A DNA stretch of 64,000 bases from Pseudomonas sp. Choline-02u-1 (GCF_002836515.1 NZ_PJBC01000063.1:116900-180899); one strand, 5' to 3'; positions 53,427 to 63,082 are shown, counted from the first letter of the stretch. The notes: generated by a model not told the origin, from the sequence alone. Program-made: numbers and translations.

Positions 53427-53454
53427 GCAAAAAAGTATCGGCAAAAGTGCTAGG
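53427..53454 (+). promoter_or_regulatory. Candidate MtlR operator upstream of mtlE
   Basis: Two direct repeats starting GCAAAA at 53427 and 53441, 14 bases apart and about 120-145 bases before the mtlE ATG. Direct repeats with GCA cores are typical AraC-family half-sites. The remainder of the 336-base gap (53237-53572) carries the REP half-unit and presumably the promoter. Confidence 0.4.
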
Positions 53455-53572
53455 GATGATTTGTCAGCCCCGCCATTGAACGCTGTAATCAGCGCAGATT
53501 CTTCCTGCATTCGGAAGACACAAAAACAATAACCGTCCTTCTGCCCCCCGGGTGCCAGAAAAGGAGTGCACG

Positions 53573-54883
53573 ATGCAACCCACTGCAAAAGCTCTGCTCG
53601 CTCTCACCTGTATGACCCTCAGCAGCATCAGCCTTGGCGCTCAGACCCTGACCATCGCCACCGTCAACAACAGCGACATGATCCGCATGCAGAAACTCTC
53701 GAAAACGTTCGAGAGCGAACACCCGGACATCAAGCTCAATTGGGTGGTGCTGGAAGAAAACGTCCTGCGTCAACGCCTGACTACCGACATTGCCACTCAG
53801 GGCGGGCAGTTCGACGTATTGACCATCGGCATGTACGAAGCGGCACTCTGGGGCGGCAAGGGTTGGCTGGAGCCGATGAAAGACCTGCCGGCCAATTACG
53901 CCCTCGACGATGTCTTCCCATCGGTGCGCGAAGGCCTGTCGGTGAAGGGTTCGCTGTATGCACTGCCGTTCTACGCGGAGAGTTCGATCACCTATTACCG
54001 CACCGACCTGTTCAAGGATGCCGGGCTGACCATGCCGGAGCGTCCGACCTGGGAACAGATTGCCGGGTTTGCCGAGAAGCTCACCCAGAAAGACAAAGAG
54101 CAGTACGGCATCTGCCTGCGCGGCAAGGCTGGTTGGGGCGAGAACATGGCGCTGATCACCACGGTCGCCAACGCCTACGGCGCTCGCTGGTTCGATGAGC
54201 AGTGGAAACCGGAATTCAGCGGCCCGGAATGGAAAAACGCACTGAATTTCTACGTCAACACCATGAAGAAATCCGGTCCGCCGGGTGCATCCAGCAACGG
54301 CTTCAATGAAAACCTCGCTCTGTTCAACAGCGGCAAATGCGCGATCTGGGTCGATGCCAGCGTCGCCGGTTCGTTTGTCACCGACAAGACCCAGAGCAAG
54401 GTCGCCGATCACGTCGGTTTCACCTTCGCTCCGCATCAGGTCACCGACAAAGGCTCGGCGTGGCTGTATTCGTGGGCGCTGGCGATTCCGACCAGCTCCA
54501 AGGCCAAAGACGCAGCGAAAACCTTCAGCGCCTGGGCCACGTCCAAAGAGTACGGCGAGCTGGTTGCCAAAACTGATGGCATCGCCAACGTGCCGCCGGG
54601 CACCCGCGCTTCGACCTACAGCGATGCGTACATGAGCGCCGCGCCGTTTGCCAAGGTGACGCTGGAGTCGCTGAAGGCCGCTGACCCGAGCAAACCGACG
54701 CTGAAACCGGTGCCGTATATCGGCATTCAACTGGTGACCATTCCTGAATTCCAGGCAGTCGGCACTCAGGTCGGCAAGCTGTTCTCGGCGGCACTGATCG
54801 GCCAGACCACGGTAGATCAGGCTTTGGCGGCGGCGCAGCAGACCTCGGAACGCGAGATGAAGCGCGCCGGTTATCCCAAGTAA
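53573..54883 (+). CDS. mtlE: Mannitol/sorbitol-binding periplasmic protein
   Basis: A 436-residue solute-binding protein. Signal peptide AKALLALTCMTLSSISLGA, then QTLTIATVNNSDM. Family 1 (MalE-like) fold with WEQIAGFAEKLTQKDKEQYG. ATG at 53573 with AAGGAG seven bases ahead. First gene of mtlEFGKDYZ. It carries polyols to the MtlF-MtlG permease. Confidence 0.95.
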   Translation: MQPTAKALLALTCMTLSSISLGAQTLTIATVNNSDMIRMQKLSKTFESEHPDIKLNWVVLEENVLRQRLTTDIATQGGQFDVLTIGMYEAALWGGKGWLEPMKDLPANYALDDVFPSVREGLSVKGSLYALPFYAESSITYYRTDLFKDAGLTMPERPTWEQIAGFAEKLTQKDKEQYGICLRGKAGWGENMALITTVANAYGARWFDEQWKPEFSGPEWKNALNFYVNTMKKSGPPGASSNGFNENLALFNSGKCAIWVDASVAGSFVTDKTQSKVADHVGFTFAPHQVTDKGSAWLYSWALAIPTSSKAKDAAKTFSAWATSKEYGELVAKTDGIANVPPGTRASTYSDAYMSAAPFAKVTLESLKAADPSKPTLKPVPYIGIQLVTIPEFQAVGTQVGKLFSAALIGQTTVDQALAAAQQTSEREMKRAGYPK

Positions 54884-54909
54884 CCGCTGAACGACTTGCT
54901 CCTGCCTCT

Positions 54910-54998
54910 TGTGGGAGCGAGCCTGCTCGCGAAGACATCGTGTCAGCCAGTACACATGACACTGACCCAGCGCTTTCGCGAGCAGGCTCGCTCCTACA
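54910..54998. repeat. REPIN between mtlE and mtlF
   Basis: 24-base arms (54910-54933 TGTGGGAGCGAGCCTGCTCG and following; 54975-54998 reverse complement) with one mismatch, and a 41-base loop. It sits in the 156-base gap inside the operon. Confidence 0.88.
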
Positions 54999-55039
54999 TG
55001 GGGATCTCCATAGGTCTGTATGACTCGGTTGTGATCGCC

Positions 55040-55966
55040 ATGAATACTTCAACTGCCAAAGCCCACATCGACCTGTCGCCGCCCCAGCGCAAGCTGCGCG
55101 TGCGCAATCCCGGCTGGTTTCTGGTCAGCCCCTCGGTAGCGCTGTTGCTGCTGTGGATGATCGTGCCGCTGGGCATGACCGTGTACTTTTCGATGATTCG
55201 CTACAACCTGCTCTACCCCGGTGAAAATGAATTCGTCGGGCTTGAGAATTTCACCTATTTCCTCACGGATTCGGGCTTCATGCCCGGCGCGACCAATACT
55301 TTGTTGCTGGTCGGCAGCGTGTTGCTGATCAGCGTGGTGTTCGGCGTGTTGATCAGTGCGCTGCTCGAAGCGAGCGAATTTTTCGGTCGCGGACTGGTGC
55401 GGGTGATGCTGATCTCGCCGTTCTTCATCATGCCCACGGTCGGGGCGCTGATCTGGAAGAACCTGATCTTCCACCCGGTGTCGGGAATCCTCGCCTACCT
55501 CTGGAAGCTGTTCGGCGTGCAACCGGTGGACTGGCTCGCCCACTATCCGCTGCTGTCGATCATCATCATTGTCTCGTGGCAATGGCTGCCCTTTGCGATC
55601 CTGATTCTGATGACCGCCATGCAGTCGCTGGATCAGGAGCAGAAAGAAGCCGCGCGCCTGGACGGTGCCGGCCCGATCGCGATTTTCTGGCACCTGACCC
55701 TGCCGCACCTGGCGCGGCCGATTGCCGTGGTAGTGATGATTGAAACGATTTTCCTGCTCTCGGTGTTCGCCGAAATATTCACCACCACCAACGGCGGCCC
55801 CGGCTACGCCTCGACCAACCTCGCCTACCTGATCTACAACCAGGCGCTGGTGCAGTTCGACGTCGGCATGGCTTCGGCGGGCGGTTTGATTGCCGTGGTC
55901 ATTGCCAACATCGCCGCGATCATTCTGGTGCGAATGATCGGCAAAAACCTGACAGACAAAGCGTGA
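55040..55966 (+). CDS. mtlF: Mannitol ABC transporter permease
   Basis: A 308-residue MalF-type permease with six membrane helices. The EAA loop is EQKEAARLDGAGPIAIFWHL. ATG at 55040; frame before it overlaps the REPIN and is not coding. Stop overlaps a possible GTG for mtlG, so the two are coupled. Confidence 0.95.
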   Translation: MNTSTAKAHIDLSPPQRKLRVRNPGWFLVSPSVALLLLWMIVPLGMTVYFSMIRYNLLYPGENEFVGLENFTYFLTDSGFMPGATNTLLLVGSVLLISVVFGVLISALLEASEFFGRGLVRVMLISPFFIMPTVGALIWKNLIFHPVSGILAYLWKLFGVQPVDWLAHYPLLSIIIIVSWQWLPFAILILMTAMQSLDQEQKEAARLDGAGPIAIFWHLTLPHLARPIAVVVMIETIFLLSVFAEIFTTTNGGPGYASTNLAYLIYNQALVQFDVGMASAGGLIAVVIANIAAIILVRMIGKNLTDKA

Positions 55967-55974
55967 GGCCTGCC

Positions 55975-56805
55975 ATGACGCTCCAACAATCCCGCCGCCT
56001 GCAAAGCCTGCTGCTCGGCACGCTGGCCTGGGCCATCGCGATCGTGATTTTCTTCCCGATTTTCTGGATGGTGATGACCAGTTTCAAGAGCGAAATCGAC
56101 GCCTTCGCCACGCCGCCGCAATTCATTTTCACGCCGACGCTGGAGAACTACCTGCACATCAACGAGCGCAGCGACTATTTCAGCTTCGCCTGGAACTCAG
56201 TGGTGATCTCGTTCAGCGCCACAGCTCTGTGCCTGTTGATCGCGGTGCCGGCGGCATACTCGATGGCGTTCTATGAAACCCAGCGCACCAAAGGCACGCT
56301 GCTATGGATGCTCTCGACCAAGATGCTGCCGCCGGTGGGCGTGCTGATGCCGATCTACCTGCTGGCCAAGAGTTTCGGCCTGCTCGACACACGCATTGCG
56401 CTGATCGTGATCTACACGCTGATCAACCTGCCGATCGTGGTCTGGATGGTTTACACCTACTTCAAGGACATCCCCAAAGACATCCTCGAAGCCGCCCGCC
56501 TCGATGGTGCGACGCTATGGCAGGAAATGGTTCGCGTACTGCTGCCGATCGCCAAGGGCGGCCTCGCCTCGACCGTGCTGCTGTCGCTGATCCTGTGCTG
56601 GAACGAGGCGTTCTGGTCGCTGAATCTGACCTCATCGAACGCCGCACCACTGACCGCACTGATCGCCTCGTATTCAAGTCCCGAAGGGCTGTTCTGGGCC
56701 AAGTTGTCGGCGGTCTCGACTCTGGCCTGTGCGCCGATTCTTATCTTCGGCTGGGTCAGCCAGAAGCAACTGGTGCGCGGCCTGTCGTTTGGTGCCGTGA
56801 AATGA
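55975..56805 (+). CDS. mtlG: Mannitol ABC transporter permease
   Basis: A 276-residue MalG-type permease, six helices, EAA loop DILEAARLDGATLWQEMVRV. ATG at 55975 with GAGG upstream is preferred over GTG at 55963. Pairs with MtlF in the polyol importer. Confidence 0.95.
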   Translation: MTLQQSRRLQSLLLGTLAWAIAIVIFFPIFWMVMTSFKSEIDAFATPPQFIFTPTLENYLHINERSDYFSFAWNSVVISFSATALCLLIAVPAAYSMAFYETQRTKGTLLWMLSTKMLPPVGVLMPIYLLAKSFGLLDTRIALIVIYTLINLPIVVWMVYTYFKDIPKDILEAARLDGATLWQEMVRVLLPIAKGGLASTVLLSLILCWNEAFWSLNLTSSNAAPLTALIASYSSPEGLFWAKLSAVSTLACAPILIFGWVSQKQLVRGLSFGAVK

Positions 56806-56827
56806 TCTCAAAGCGAAACCTTCCCCA

Positions 56828-56917
56828 TGTGGGAGCGGGCTTGGTCGCGAATGCGGTGTGTCATTCAACACTGATGGTGACTGACAGGGCCCCTTCGCGA
56901 GCAAGCCCGCTCCCACA
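56828..56917. repeat. REPIN between mtlG and mtlK
   Basis: 24-base arms at 56828-56851 and 56894-56917 (TGTGGGAGCGGGCTT core) with one mismatch, 42-base loop, inside the 162-base gap between permease and ATPase genes. Confidence 0.88.
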
Positions 56918-56967
56918 AAAAGCCTGCAAGGCTTCAAACGAATAACAATATTGCGGAGGCCCATCTC

Positions 56968-58071
56968 ATGGCCAACCTGAAAATCAAGAATCTGCAAAAA
57001 GGCTTTGAAGGCTTTTCCATCATCAAGGGCATCGACCTTGAGGTGAACGACAAGGAATTCGTGGTCTTCGTCGGCCCTTCGGGCTGCGGCAAGTCCACTT
57101 TGTTGCGGCTGATCGCCGGCCTTGAAGAGGTCAGCGGCGGCACCATCGAACTCGATGGCCGCGACATCACCGAAGTCAGCCCGGCCAAGCGCGATCTCGC
57201 GATGGTGTTCCAGACCTACGCGCTGTACCCGCACATGACCGTGAAAAAGAACATGTCGTTCGCCCTCGATCTGGCCGGCGTGCCGAAAGCCGAAGTCGAG
57301 CGCAAGGTTGGCGAAGCGGCGCGCATTCTTGAGCTCGGGCCGATGCTCGAGCGCAAACCGAAACAGCTCTCCGGCGGCCAGCGTCAGCGCGTGGCGATCG
57401 GTCGGGCCATCGTGCGCAACCCGAAGATTTTCCTTTTCGATGAACCGCTGTCCAACCTCGACGCGGCGTTGCGCGTGCAGATGCGGCTGGAGCTGCTGCG
57501 CCTGCACAAAGACCTGCAAGCGACGATGATCTACGTGACCCACGACCAGGTCGAAGCGATGACCATGGCCGATAAAGTCGTGGTGCTTAATGGCGGCAGA
57601 ATCGAACAGGTCGGCTCGCCGCTGGACCTGTATCACAACCCGGCCAATCTGTTTGTCGCAGGCTTTCTCGGCACGCCGAAAATGGGTTTCCTCAAAGGCA
57701 AGATTGCCCGCATCGACGGCTCCAGCTGCGAAGTCTCGCTGGACGCTGGCACACGCATCACCCTGCCATTCAACGCGGCCAACCTCAGCGTCGGCAGCGC
57801 GGTAACGTTGGGCATTCGCCCCGAACATCTGGAGCTGGCGCAACCCGGCGACTGCACGCTGCAGGTGACTGCCGACGTCAGCGAACGCCTCGGCAGCGAT
57901 ACCTTCTGCCACGTCACCACCAGCGCCGGCGAAGCCCTGACCATGCGCGTGCGCGGCGACCTGGCCAGCCGTTACGGCGAGCAATTGGGCCTGCGCCTGG
58001 ATCCGGCTCACTGCCATCTGTTCGACGCTGAAGGTGTGGCGCTGATCCGTCCACTGCGCGCTGCCGCCTGA
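56968..58071 (+). CDS. mtlK: Mannitol ABC transporter ATPase (MalK-type)
   Basis: A 367-residue ATPase: Walker A GPSGCGKST, Q-loop FQTYALYPHM, signature LSGGQRQR, Walker B FLFDEPLSNLD, switch His in VTHDQVEAMTMAD, and a C-terminal TOBE/OB regulatory domain (LGIRPEHLEL). ATG at 56968 with GCGGAGG upstream. Energises MtlEFG. Confidence 0.96.
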   Translation: MANLKIKNLQKGFEGFSIIKGIDLEVNDKEFVVFVGPSGCGKSTLLRLIAGLEEVSGGTIELDGRDITEVSPAKRDLAMVFQTYALYPHMTVKKNMSFALDLAGVPKAEVERKVGEAARILELGPMLERKPKQLSGGQRQRVAIGRAIVRNPKIFLFDEPLSNLDAALRVQMRLELLRLHKDLQATMIYVTHDQVEAMTMADKVVVLNGGRIEQVGSPLDLYHNPANLFVAGFLGTPKMGFLKGKIARIDGSSCEVSLDAGTRITLPFNAANLSVGSAVTLGIRPEHLELAQPGDCTLQVTADVSERLGSDTFCHVTTSAGEALTMRVRGDLASRYGEQLGLRLDPAHCHLFDAEGVALIRPLRAAA

Positions 58072-58086
58072 CTTCGAGACTATCCA

Positions 58087-59562
58087 ATGAAACTCAACCA
58101 ACAGAATCTCAACCGCCTCTCCGCCGAAGTCCAACTGCCGGCCTATAGCCTCAGCGACACGCGTCAGGGCATCGCCCACATCGGCGTCGGCGGTTTCCAC
58201 CGCGCGCATCAGGCCTATTACACCGACGCCTTGATGAACACTGGCGAAGCGCTGGACTGGGCAATCTGCGGCGTTGGCCTGCGCCCGGAAGATCGCCGTG
58301 CCCGCGATGATCTGCGCGAGCAGGATTACCTGTTCACCCTGTTCGAACTGGGCGACAGCGACGACACCGAAGTGCGCGTCATCGGCGCGATCCGCGACAT
58401 GCTGCTGGCCGAAGATGGCGCGCAAACACTGATCGACAAACTCGCCGAACCGCAGATCCGCATCGTCTCGCTGACCATCACCGAGGGCGGTTACTGCATC
58501 GACGACAGCAACGGCGAGTTCATGGCGCATCTGCCGCAGATTCAACACGACCTGGCGCATCCCGAAGCACCGACCACCGTGTTCGGCTTCCTCTGCGCCG
58601 CGTTGGCCAAACGCCGCGGGGCGGGCGTTCCGGCGTTCACGCTGATGTCCTGCGATAACCTGCCGCACAACGGCGCCGTAGCGCGCAAAGCGCTATTGGC
58701 CTTCGCTGCACTGCGCGACCCGGAACTGTGCGAGTGGATCGATCAGAACGTCAGTTTCCCCAACGCCATGGTCGACCGCATTACGCCGATGACCAGCACC
58801 GCGCATCGACTGCAACTGGCCGACAAACACGGCGTCGACGATGCCTGGCCGGTAGTTTGCGAACCGTTTGTGCAATGGGTGGTGGAAGACAGATTCGTCA
58901 ACGGCCGCCCGGCCTGGGAAAAGGTCGGCGTGCAGTTCACCGACGACGTTTCGCCCTACGAAGAAATGAAGATCAAACTGCTCAACGGCAGTCACCTGGC
59001 GCTGACCTATCTGGGTTTCCTCAAGGGTTATCGCTTCGTCCACGAAACCATGAACGATCCGCTGTTCGTGCGCTACATGCGCGCCTACATGGACCTGGAT
59101 GTCACACCGCAACTGGCGGCGGTACCGGGCATTGATCTGAGCGAATACAAGGACACGCTGGTCGCGCGGTTCTCCAATCAGGCGATTGCCGATCAACTGG
59201 AACGGGTGTGTTCGGACGGCTCATCGAAGTTTCCCAAGTTCACCGTGCCGACGATCAATCGGCTGATTGCCGATGGCCGCGAGACCAAACGCGCGGCACT
59301 GGTAGTGGCAGCGTGGGCGCTGTATTTGCAGGGTGTGGATGAGAATGGCGATACCTATTCGATTCCGGATCCGCGAGCGGCTTTCGTTCAGGGATTGGTG
59401 GCGGACGATGAGCTGATCACCGAGCGGCTGCTGGGCGTGGAAGAGATTTTCGGCACGGCGATACCGGAGTCGCCAGAGTTTGTTGCAGCGTTCGAGTGGT
59501 GCTGCCAGAGTCTGCGCGAGGTTGGGGTTACGCGAACGCTGGAAAAAGTTCTCGCGACCTGA
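58087..59562 (+). CDS. mtlD: Mannitol 2-dehydrogenase
   Basis: A 491-residue polyol-specific long-chain dehydrogenase that oxidises mannitol to fructose (also arabitol and sorbitol) with NAD. Nucleotide-binding IAHIGVGGFHRAHQ near the N-terminus; catalytic Lys295, Asn300 and His303 in KIKLLNGSH, the same numbers as in the characterised P. fluorescens enzyme. Fifteen bases after mtlK. Confidence 0.97.
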   Translation: MKLNQQNLNRLSAEVQLPAYSLSDTRQGIAHIGVGGFHRAHQAYYTDALMNTGEALDWAICGVGLRPEDRRARDDLREQDYLFTLFELGDSDDTEVRVIGAIRDMLLAEDGAQTLIDKLAEPQIRIVSLTITEGGYCIDDSNGEFMAHLPQIQHDLAHPEAPTTVFGFLCAALAKRRGAGVPAFTLMSCDNLPHNGAVARKALLAFAALRDPELCEWIDQNVSFPNAMVDRITPMTSTAHRLQLADKHGVDDAWPVVCEPFVQWVVEDRFVNGRPAWEKVGVQFTDDVSPYEEMKIKLLNGSHLALTYLGFLKGYRFVHETMNDPLFVRYMRAYMDLDVTPQLAAVPGIDLSEYKDTLVARFSNQAIADQLERVCSDGSSKFPKFTVPTINRLIADGRETKRAALVVAAWALYLQGVDENGDTYSIPDPRAAFVQGLVADDELITERLLGVEEIFGTAIPESPEFVAAFEWCCQSLREVGVTRTLEKVLAT

Positions 59563-59568
59563 TCGTTC

Positions 59569-59672
59569 CCACGCTCTACAGGGGAATGCAGCCCGGGACG
59601 CTCCGCGTCCCATCAAAAGCGGACGCAGAGCGTCCATTGAGGCGTTCCCACGCAGAGCATGGGGACGAGCAG
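59569..59672. repeat. Palindromic repeat between mtlD and mtlY
   Basis: GTTCCCACGCTC... at one end and GCGTTCCCACGCAGAGC at the other, with GGGACGCTCCGCGTCCC and GGACGCAGAGCGTCC hairpins inside. Different family from the REPINs; its 59585-59611 part recurs in the loop of 30752-30864. Confidence 0.7.
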
Positions 59673-59685
59673 CCGTGGAGTTTTC

Positions 59686-61182
59686 ATGACAACAACAAAG
59701 CTCTTCCTGGGTATCGACTGCGGCACCCAAGGCACCAAAGCGATCATCCTCGATGCCGACAGCGGGCAGGTGCTCGGTCTGGGCGCAGCGCCACACACGA
59801 TGATCAGCGGCGCCAACGGCCGCCGCGAACAAGACGTTCAGCAGTGGCTCGACGCATTCGTCAGCGCTACCCGCCAGGCCTTGCAAGCGGCCAACGTCGA
59901 CGGCCAGGCGATCCTCGGTGTCGGCGTCTCCGGCCAACAACACGGCCTGGTTCTGCTCGATGAGCAAGGCGCAGTGCTGCGCCCGGCCAAGTTGTGGTGC
60001 GACACCGAAACCACGCCGGAAAACGAGCGATTGCTCGCGCAACTGGGCGGCGAGCAAGGTTCGCTGGAACGCCTCGGGGTGGTCATTGCGCCGGGCTATA
60101 CGGTGTCGAAACTGCTCTGGACCAAAGAGCAGCATCCCGACGTCTTCTCACGCATCGCACGCATTCTGTTGCCCCACGATTACCTGAACTATTGGCTCAC
60201 CGGCCGCGCCTGCAGCGAATACGGCGATGCATCAGGCACTGGCTACTTCAACGTACGCACGCGGCAGTGGGACGGGCAGATCCTGCGCGACATCGACGCC
60301 AGCGGACGTTTGCAAGCCGCGCTGCCGGAGCTGATCGACGCGCACGCGGCCGTTGGCACTATCCTGCCGGCAATCGCCCGGCAACTCGGCATCAACCCCA
60401 ACGCCGTGGTCTCAAGCGGCGGTGGCGACAACATGATGGGCGCCATCGGCACCGGCAATATCCAGCCCGGCGCGATCACCATGAGCCTCGGCTCGTCCGG
60501 CACGGTCTACGCCTATTCGGAGGAGCCGAACGTCAGCGCCGATGCCTCGGTTGCCACGTTCTGTTCCTCCAGCGGCGGCTGGCTGCCGCTGATCTGCACG
60601 ATGAATCTGACCAACGCCACCGGTGCGATTCGCGAACTGTTCAAGCTCGATCTGCCGACCTTCAACGAACTGGTCGCGCAATCGCCCATCGGTGCCGAGG
60701 GCGTGAGCATGCTGCCGTTTCTCAACGGTGAGCGCGTCCCCGCCCTGCCCCACGCCACCGGCAGCCTGCATGGCCTGACCATGGGCAACCTGACCCAAGC
60801 CAACCTGTGCCGCGCCGCTGTCGAAGGCACCACCTTCGGTTTGCGTTACGGGCTGGATTTGCTCCGCCAGAATGGTTTACAAAGCCTGCGCATCTGCCTG
60901 ATCGGCGGCGGCTCGAAGAGCGCGGTGTGGCGCCAGATCGTCGCCGACATCATGAACGCCCCGGTCATCTGCACCGAGCAAAGCGAAGCCGCCGCACTGG
61001 GTGCGGCGATTCAAGCGGCGTGGTGCGCGTCGCGCTCTAACGGCGATGATGTGTCCCTGGCCGAGCTGTGCGAGCGCTGCGTGAAACTCGACGCGCGCAG
61101 CGAAACCCTGCCGATCGCCGCAAATGTCGCGGCGTTCCAGCAGGCCTACGAACGCTATCAACAGCATGTCGCAACCCTATAA
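59686..61182 (+). CDS. mtlY: Xylulokinase (FGGY family)
   Basis: A 498-residue sugar kinase. ATP-binding LGIDCGTQGTKAII, SGQQHGLVLLD and catalytic Asp in SGGGDNMMG, then IGGGSKSAVWRQI. ATG at 59686 after GGAG. In arabitol breakdown MtlD gives xylulose, which MtlY phosphorylates to xylulose-5-P. Follows the repeat-containing gap after mtlD. Confidence 0.95.
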   Translation: MTTTKLFLGIDCGTQGTKAIILDADSGQVLGLGAAPHTMISGANGRREQDVQQWLDAFVSATRQALQAANVDGQAILGVGVSGQQHGLVLLDEQGAVLRPAKLWCDTETTPENERLLAQLGGEQGSLERLGVVIAPGYTVSKLLWTKEQHPDVFSRIARILLPHDYLNYWLTGRACSEYGDASGTGYFNVRTRQWDGQILRDIDASGRLQAALPELIDAHAAVGTILPAIARQLGINPNAVVSSGGGDNMMGAIGTGNIQPGAITMSLGSSGTVYAYSEEPNVSADASVATFCSSSGGWLPLICTMNLTNATGAIRELFKLDLPTFNELVAQSPIGAEGVSMLPFLNGERVPALPHATGSLHGLTMGNLTQANLCRAAVEGTTFGLRYGLDLLRQNGLQSLRICLIGGGSKSAVWRQIVADIMNAPVICTEQSEAAALGAAIQAAWCASRSNGDDVSLAELCERCVKLDARSETLPIAANVAAFQQAYERYQQHVATL

Positions 61183-61195
61183 CGAGCAAACAACT

Positions 61196-62134
61196 ATGTA
61201 CCTGGTGTGTGGCGAAGCCCTGTTTGATTTCTTCAGCGAAAACGATGCCAGCGGTCTGGCCTCGAAAGTCAATTTCAAGGCGATTGCCGGCGGCTCGCCG
61301 TTCAACGTCGCCGTCGGTTTGCGGCGTTTGGGCGTGGACTCGGCGCTGTTCGGTGGGCTGTCCACCGACTACCTCGGCCGCCGTTTGCAGCAAGTGCTGC
61401 AGGACGAGGGCGTGCGTGCGGATTATCTGGTGGATTTCCCCGCGCCGACTACCCTGGCGATGGTTGCCGTGGGCGCCAATGGTTCGCCGCATTACAGCTT
61501 TCGCGGCGAGGGTTGTGCAGATCGGCAATTGAGCGAGGCGCATCTGCCGACACTCGGCGACCAGGTTCGCGGCCTGCACATCGGCTCGTTTTCGCTGGTG
61601 GTGCAGCCGATTGGCGACACGTTGCTGAAACTGGTCCGGCGCGAAAGCGGCAAACGCCTGATCAGCCTCGATCCCAACGTGCGCCTCAATCCCGAGCCCA
61701 ACATCGGGCTATGGCGCGAGCGCATCGCCACACTGGTGCAACTGGCCGATCTGATCAAAGTCAGCGACGAGGATCTGAGCCTGCTCTATCCCGAGCAGGA
61801 TCCGCAAAACGTGATTGAAGGCTGGCTCGAACATCGCTGCCAGATCGTCTTCCTGACGCGCGGTGGCGATGGCGCAACGGTGTTCAGTCGAGCCCATGGC
61901 TCGTGGTCGGTACCGGCCAAACAGGTTCAGATCGCCGATACGGTTGGAGCTGGCGACACCTTCCAGGCCGCGCTGATCGCTTGGCTGACCGAGCACTCGC
62001 TGGACTCGATCGCCGGCGTGCAGCAACTGAGCCGCGATCAGATCGACGGTATGCTCAGGTTCGCCGTGCAAGCCGCCGCGCTGACCTGCAGCAAAACCGG
62101 TCCGGATCTGCCCTATCGTCATCAGTTGAGCTGA
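61196..62134 (+). CDS. mtlZ: Fructokinase (PfkB family)
   Basis: A 312-residue ribokinase-fold enzyme. Start MYLVCGEALFDFF, AGGSPFNVAVGLRRLG, and catalytic DTVGAGDTFQAALIA. Phosphorylates the fructose made by MtlD. ATG at 61196, 13 bases after mtlY. Last gene of the mannitol operon. Confidence 0.95.
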   Translation: MYLVCGEALFDFFSENDASGLASKVNFKAIAGGSPFNVAVGLRRLGVDSALFGGLSTDYLGRRLQQVLQDEGVRADYLVDFPAPTTLAMVAVGANGSPHYSFRGEGCADRQLSEAHLPTLGDQVRGLHIGSFSLVVQPIGDTLLKLVRRESGKRLISLDPNVRLNPEPNIGLWRERIATLVQLADLIKVSDEDLSLLYPEQDPQNVIEGWLEHRCQIVFLTRGGDGATVFSRAHGSWSVPAKQVQIADTVGAGDTFQAALIAWLTEHSLDSIAGVQQLSRDQIDGMLRFAVQAAALTCSKTGPDLPYRHQLS

Positions 62135-62178
62135 CCGCGTAGACTGTCGGCCTTTTTGCGCACGACGGAAAACAGCTC

Positions 62179-62799
62179 TTGAATCACAGGCACATCTTCG
62201 CCCTCCTGACCCTGGCCACCCTGCTGAGCGGTTGCGGCACCTCGCCGCCCCGCTCGCCGGAAGACATCTGCGCAATCTTCCGCGAGAAAAGCGACTGGTA
62301 CGACGCTGCGCAAGTCACCCAGAAACGCTGGGGCGTGCCGATCCAGGTGCCTTTCGCGATCATGTATCAGGAATCCGGCTACCGCTACGACGCCAAGACG
62401 CCGCGCAAATACCTGCTCTGGGTGATTCCGTGGGGCCGCGTCTCAACCGCTTCCGGTTACGCGCAAGCCAAGGATGAAGTCTGGGCCGACTACCAGAAAA
62501 GCACCGGCCGCAACTGGGCCGATCGCGAAGACTTCGACGACGCCATCGACTTCGTCGGCTGGTACATGGACAAGACCACCTCGATCAACGGCGTGTACAA
62601 ATACGACGCCTATAACCAGTACCTGAACTACCACGAAGGCTGGGGCGGCTTTCGCAACAAGACCTACGCGAGCAAACTCTGGCTACCGCCGACCGCGCGC
62701 AAGGTGCAGAACCGTTCGGATCTGTATGCGCAGCAATATGCCGGGTGCAAGGAAGACTTGAATCGCGGGTTCTGGAGCCGGTTCTGGCATTGGTTGTAG
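62179..62799 (+). CDS. Lipoprotein with transglycosylase SLT-like domain
   Basis: A 206-residue lipoprotein from a TTG start. Lipobox LLSGCGT; the SLT-like segment begins with IQVPFAIMYQESGYRYDA, where Glu in QESG is the probable catalytic acid, and ends with YLNYHEGWGGFRN. It should be anchored in the outer membrane and cut glycan strands; conserved in Pseudomonas and rather housekeeping than an effector. Confidence 0.8.
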   Translation: MNHRHIFALLTLATLLSGCGTSPPRSPEDICAIFREKSDWYDAAQVTQKRWGVPIQVPFAIMYQESGYRYDAKTPRKYLLWVIPWGRVSTASGYAQAKDEVWADYQKSTGRNWADREDFDDAIDFVGWYMDKTTSINGVYKYDAYNQYLNYHEGWGGFRNKTYASKLWLPPTARKVQNRSDLYAQQYAGCKEDLNRGFWSRFWHWL

Positions 62800-62817
62800 C
62801 GGTGTGGCTGAAGACGC

Positions 62818-62903
62818 CTTCGCGGGCAAGGCCCACAGGACCTTAGTGAACGCCGATTTTGTCTACACCCGAAAAACCTGTGGGAGCGGGCTTGCCCGCG
62901 ATG
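62818..62903. repeat. Decayed REPIN before vgrG
   Basis: CTTCGCGGGCAAGGCCCACAGG (written in two parts: CTTCGCGGGCAAG, GCCCACAGG) at 62818-62839 is a partly deleted reverse complement of CCTGTGGGAGCGGGCTTGCC at 62877-62896. Confidence 0.65.
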
Positions 62904-63082
62904 GCAATCTCTCAAACACCATCAAAGTCTATGAAAGGCCCGATTTCACTGACCCAAATCGCCCTCCTAAGGGTTTTCCCTATGGCACTGACGCCCCACA
63001 CCTACGCCATTTGCGCCTTGAATGAGGCCGTCTAATCCTGCAACATCCATCACCTGCTTATTCAACGGACGGAATTCAAGGC

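Noticed and set aside
56674..58668. Open frame of 664 codons antisense to mtlK/mtlD
   Set aside because: Spans two well-supported genes and the REPIN; no family features.
62179..62799. Transglycosylase as a type VI effector paired with VgrG
   Set aside because: It has a lipoprotein signal, sits upstream of vgrG with a REP between, and looks like a conserved cell-wall enzyme.
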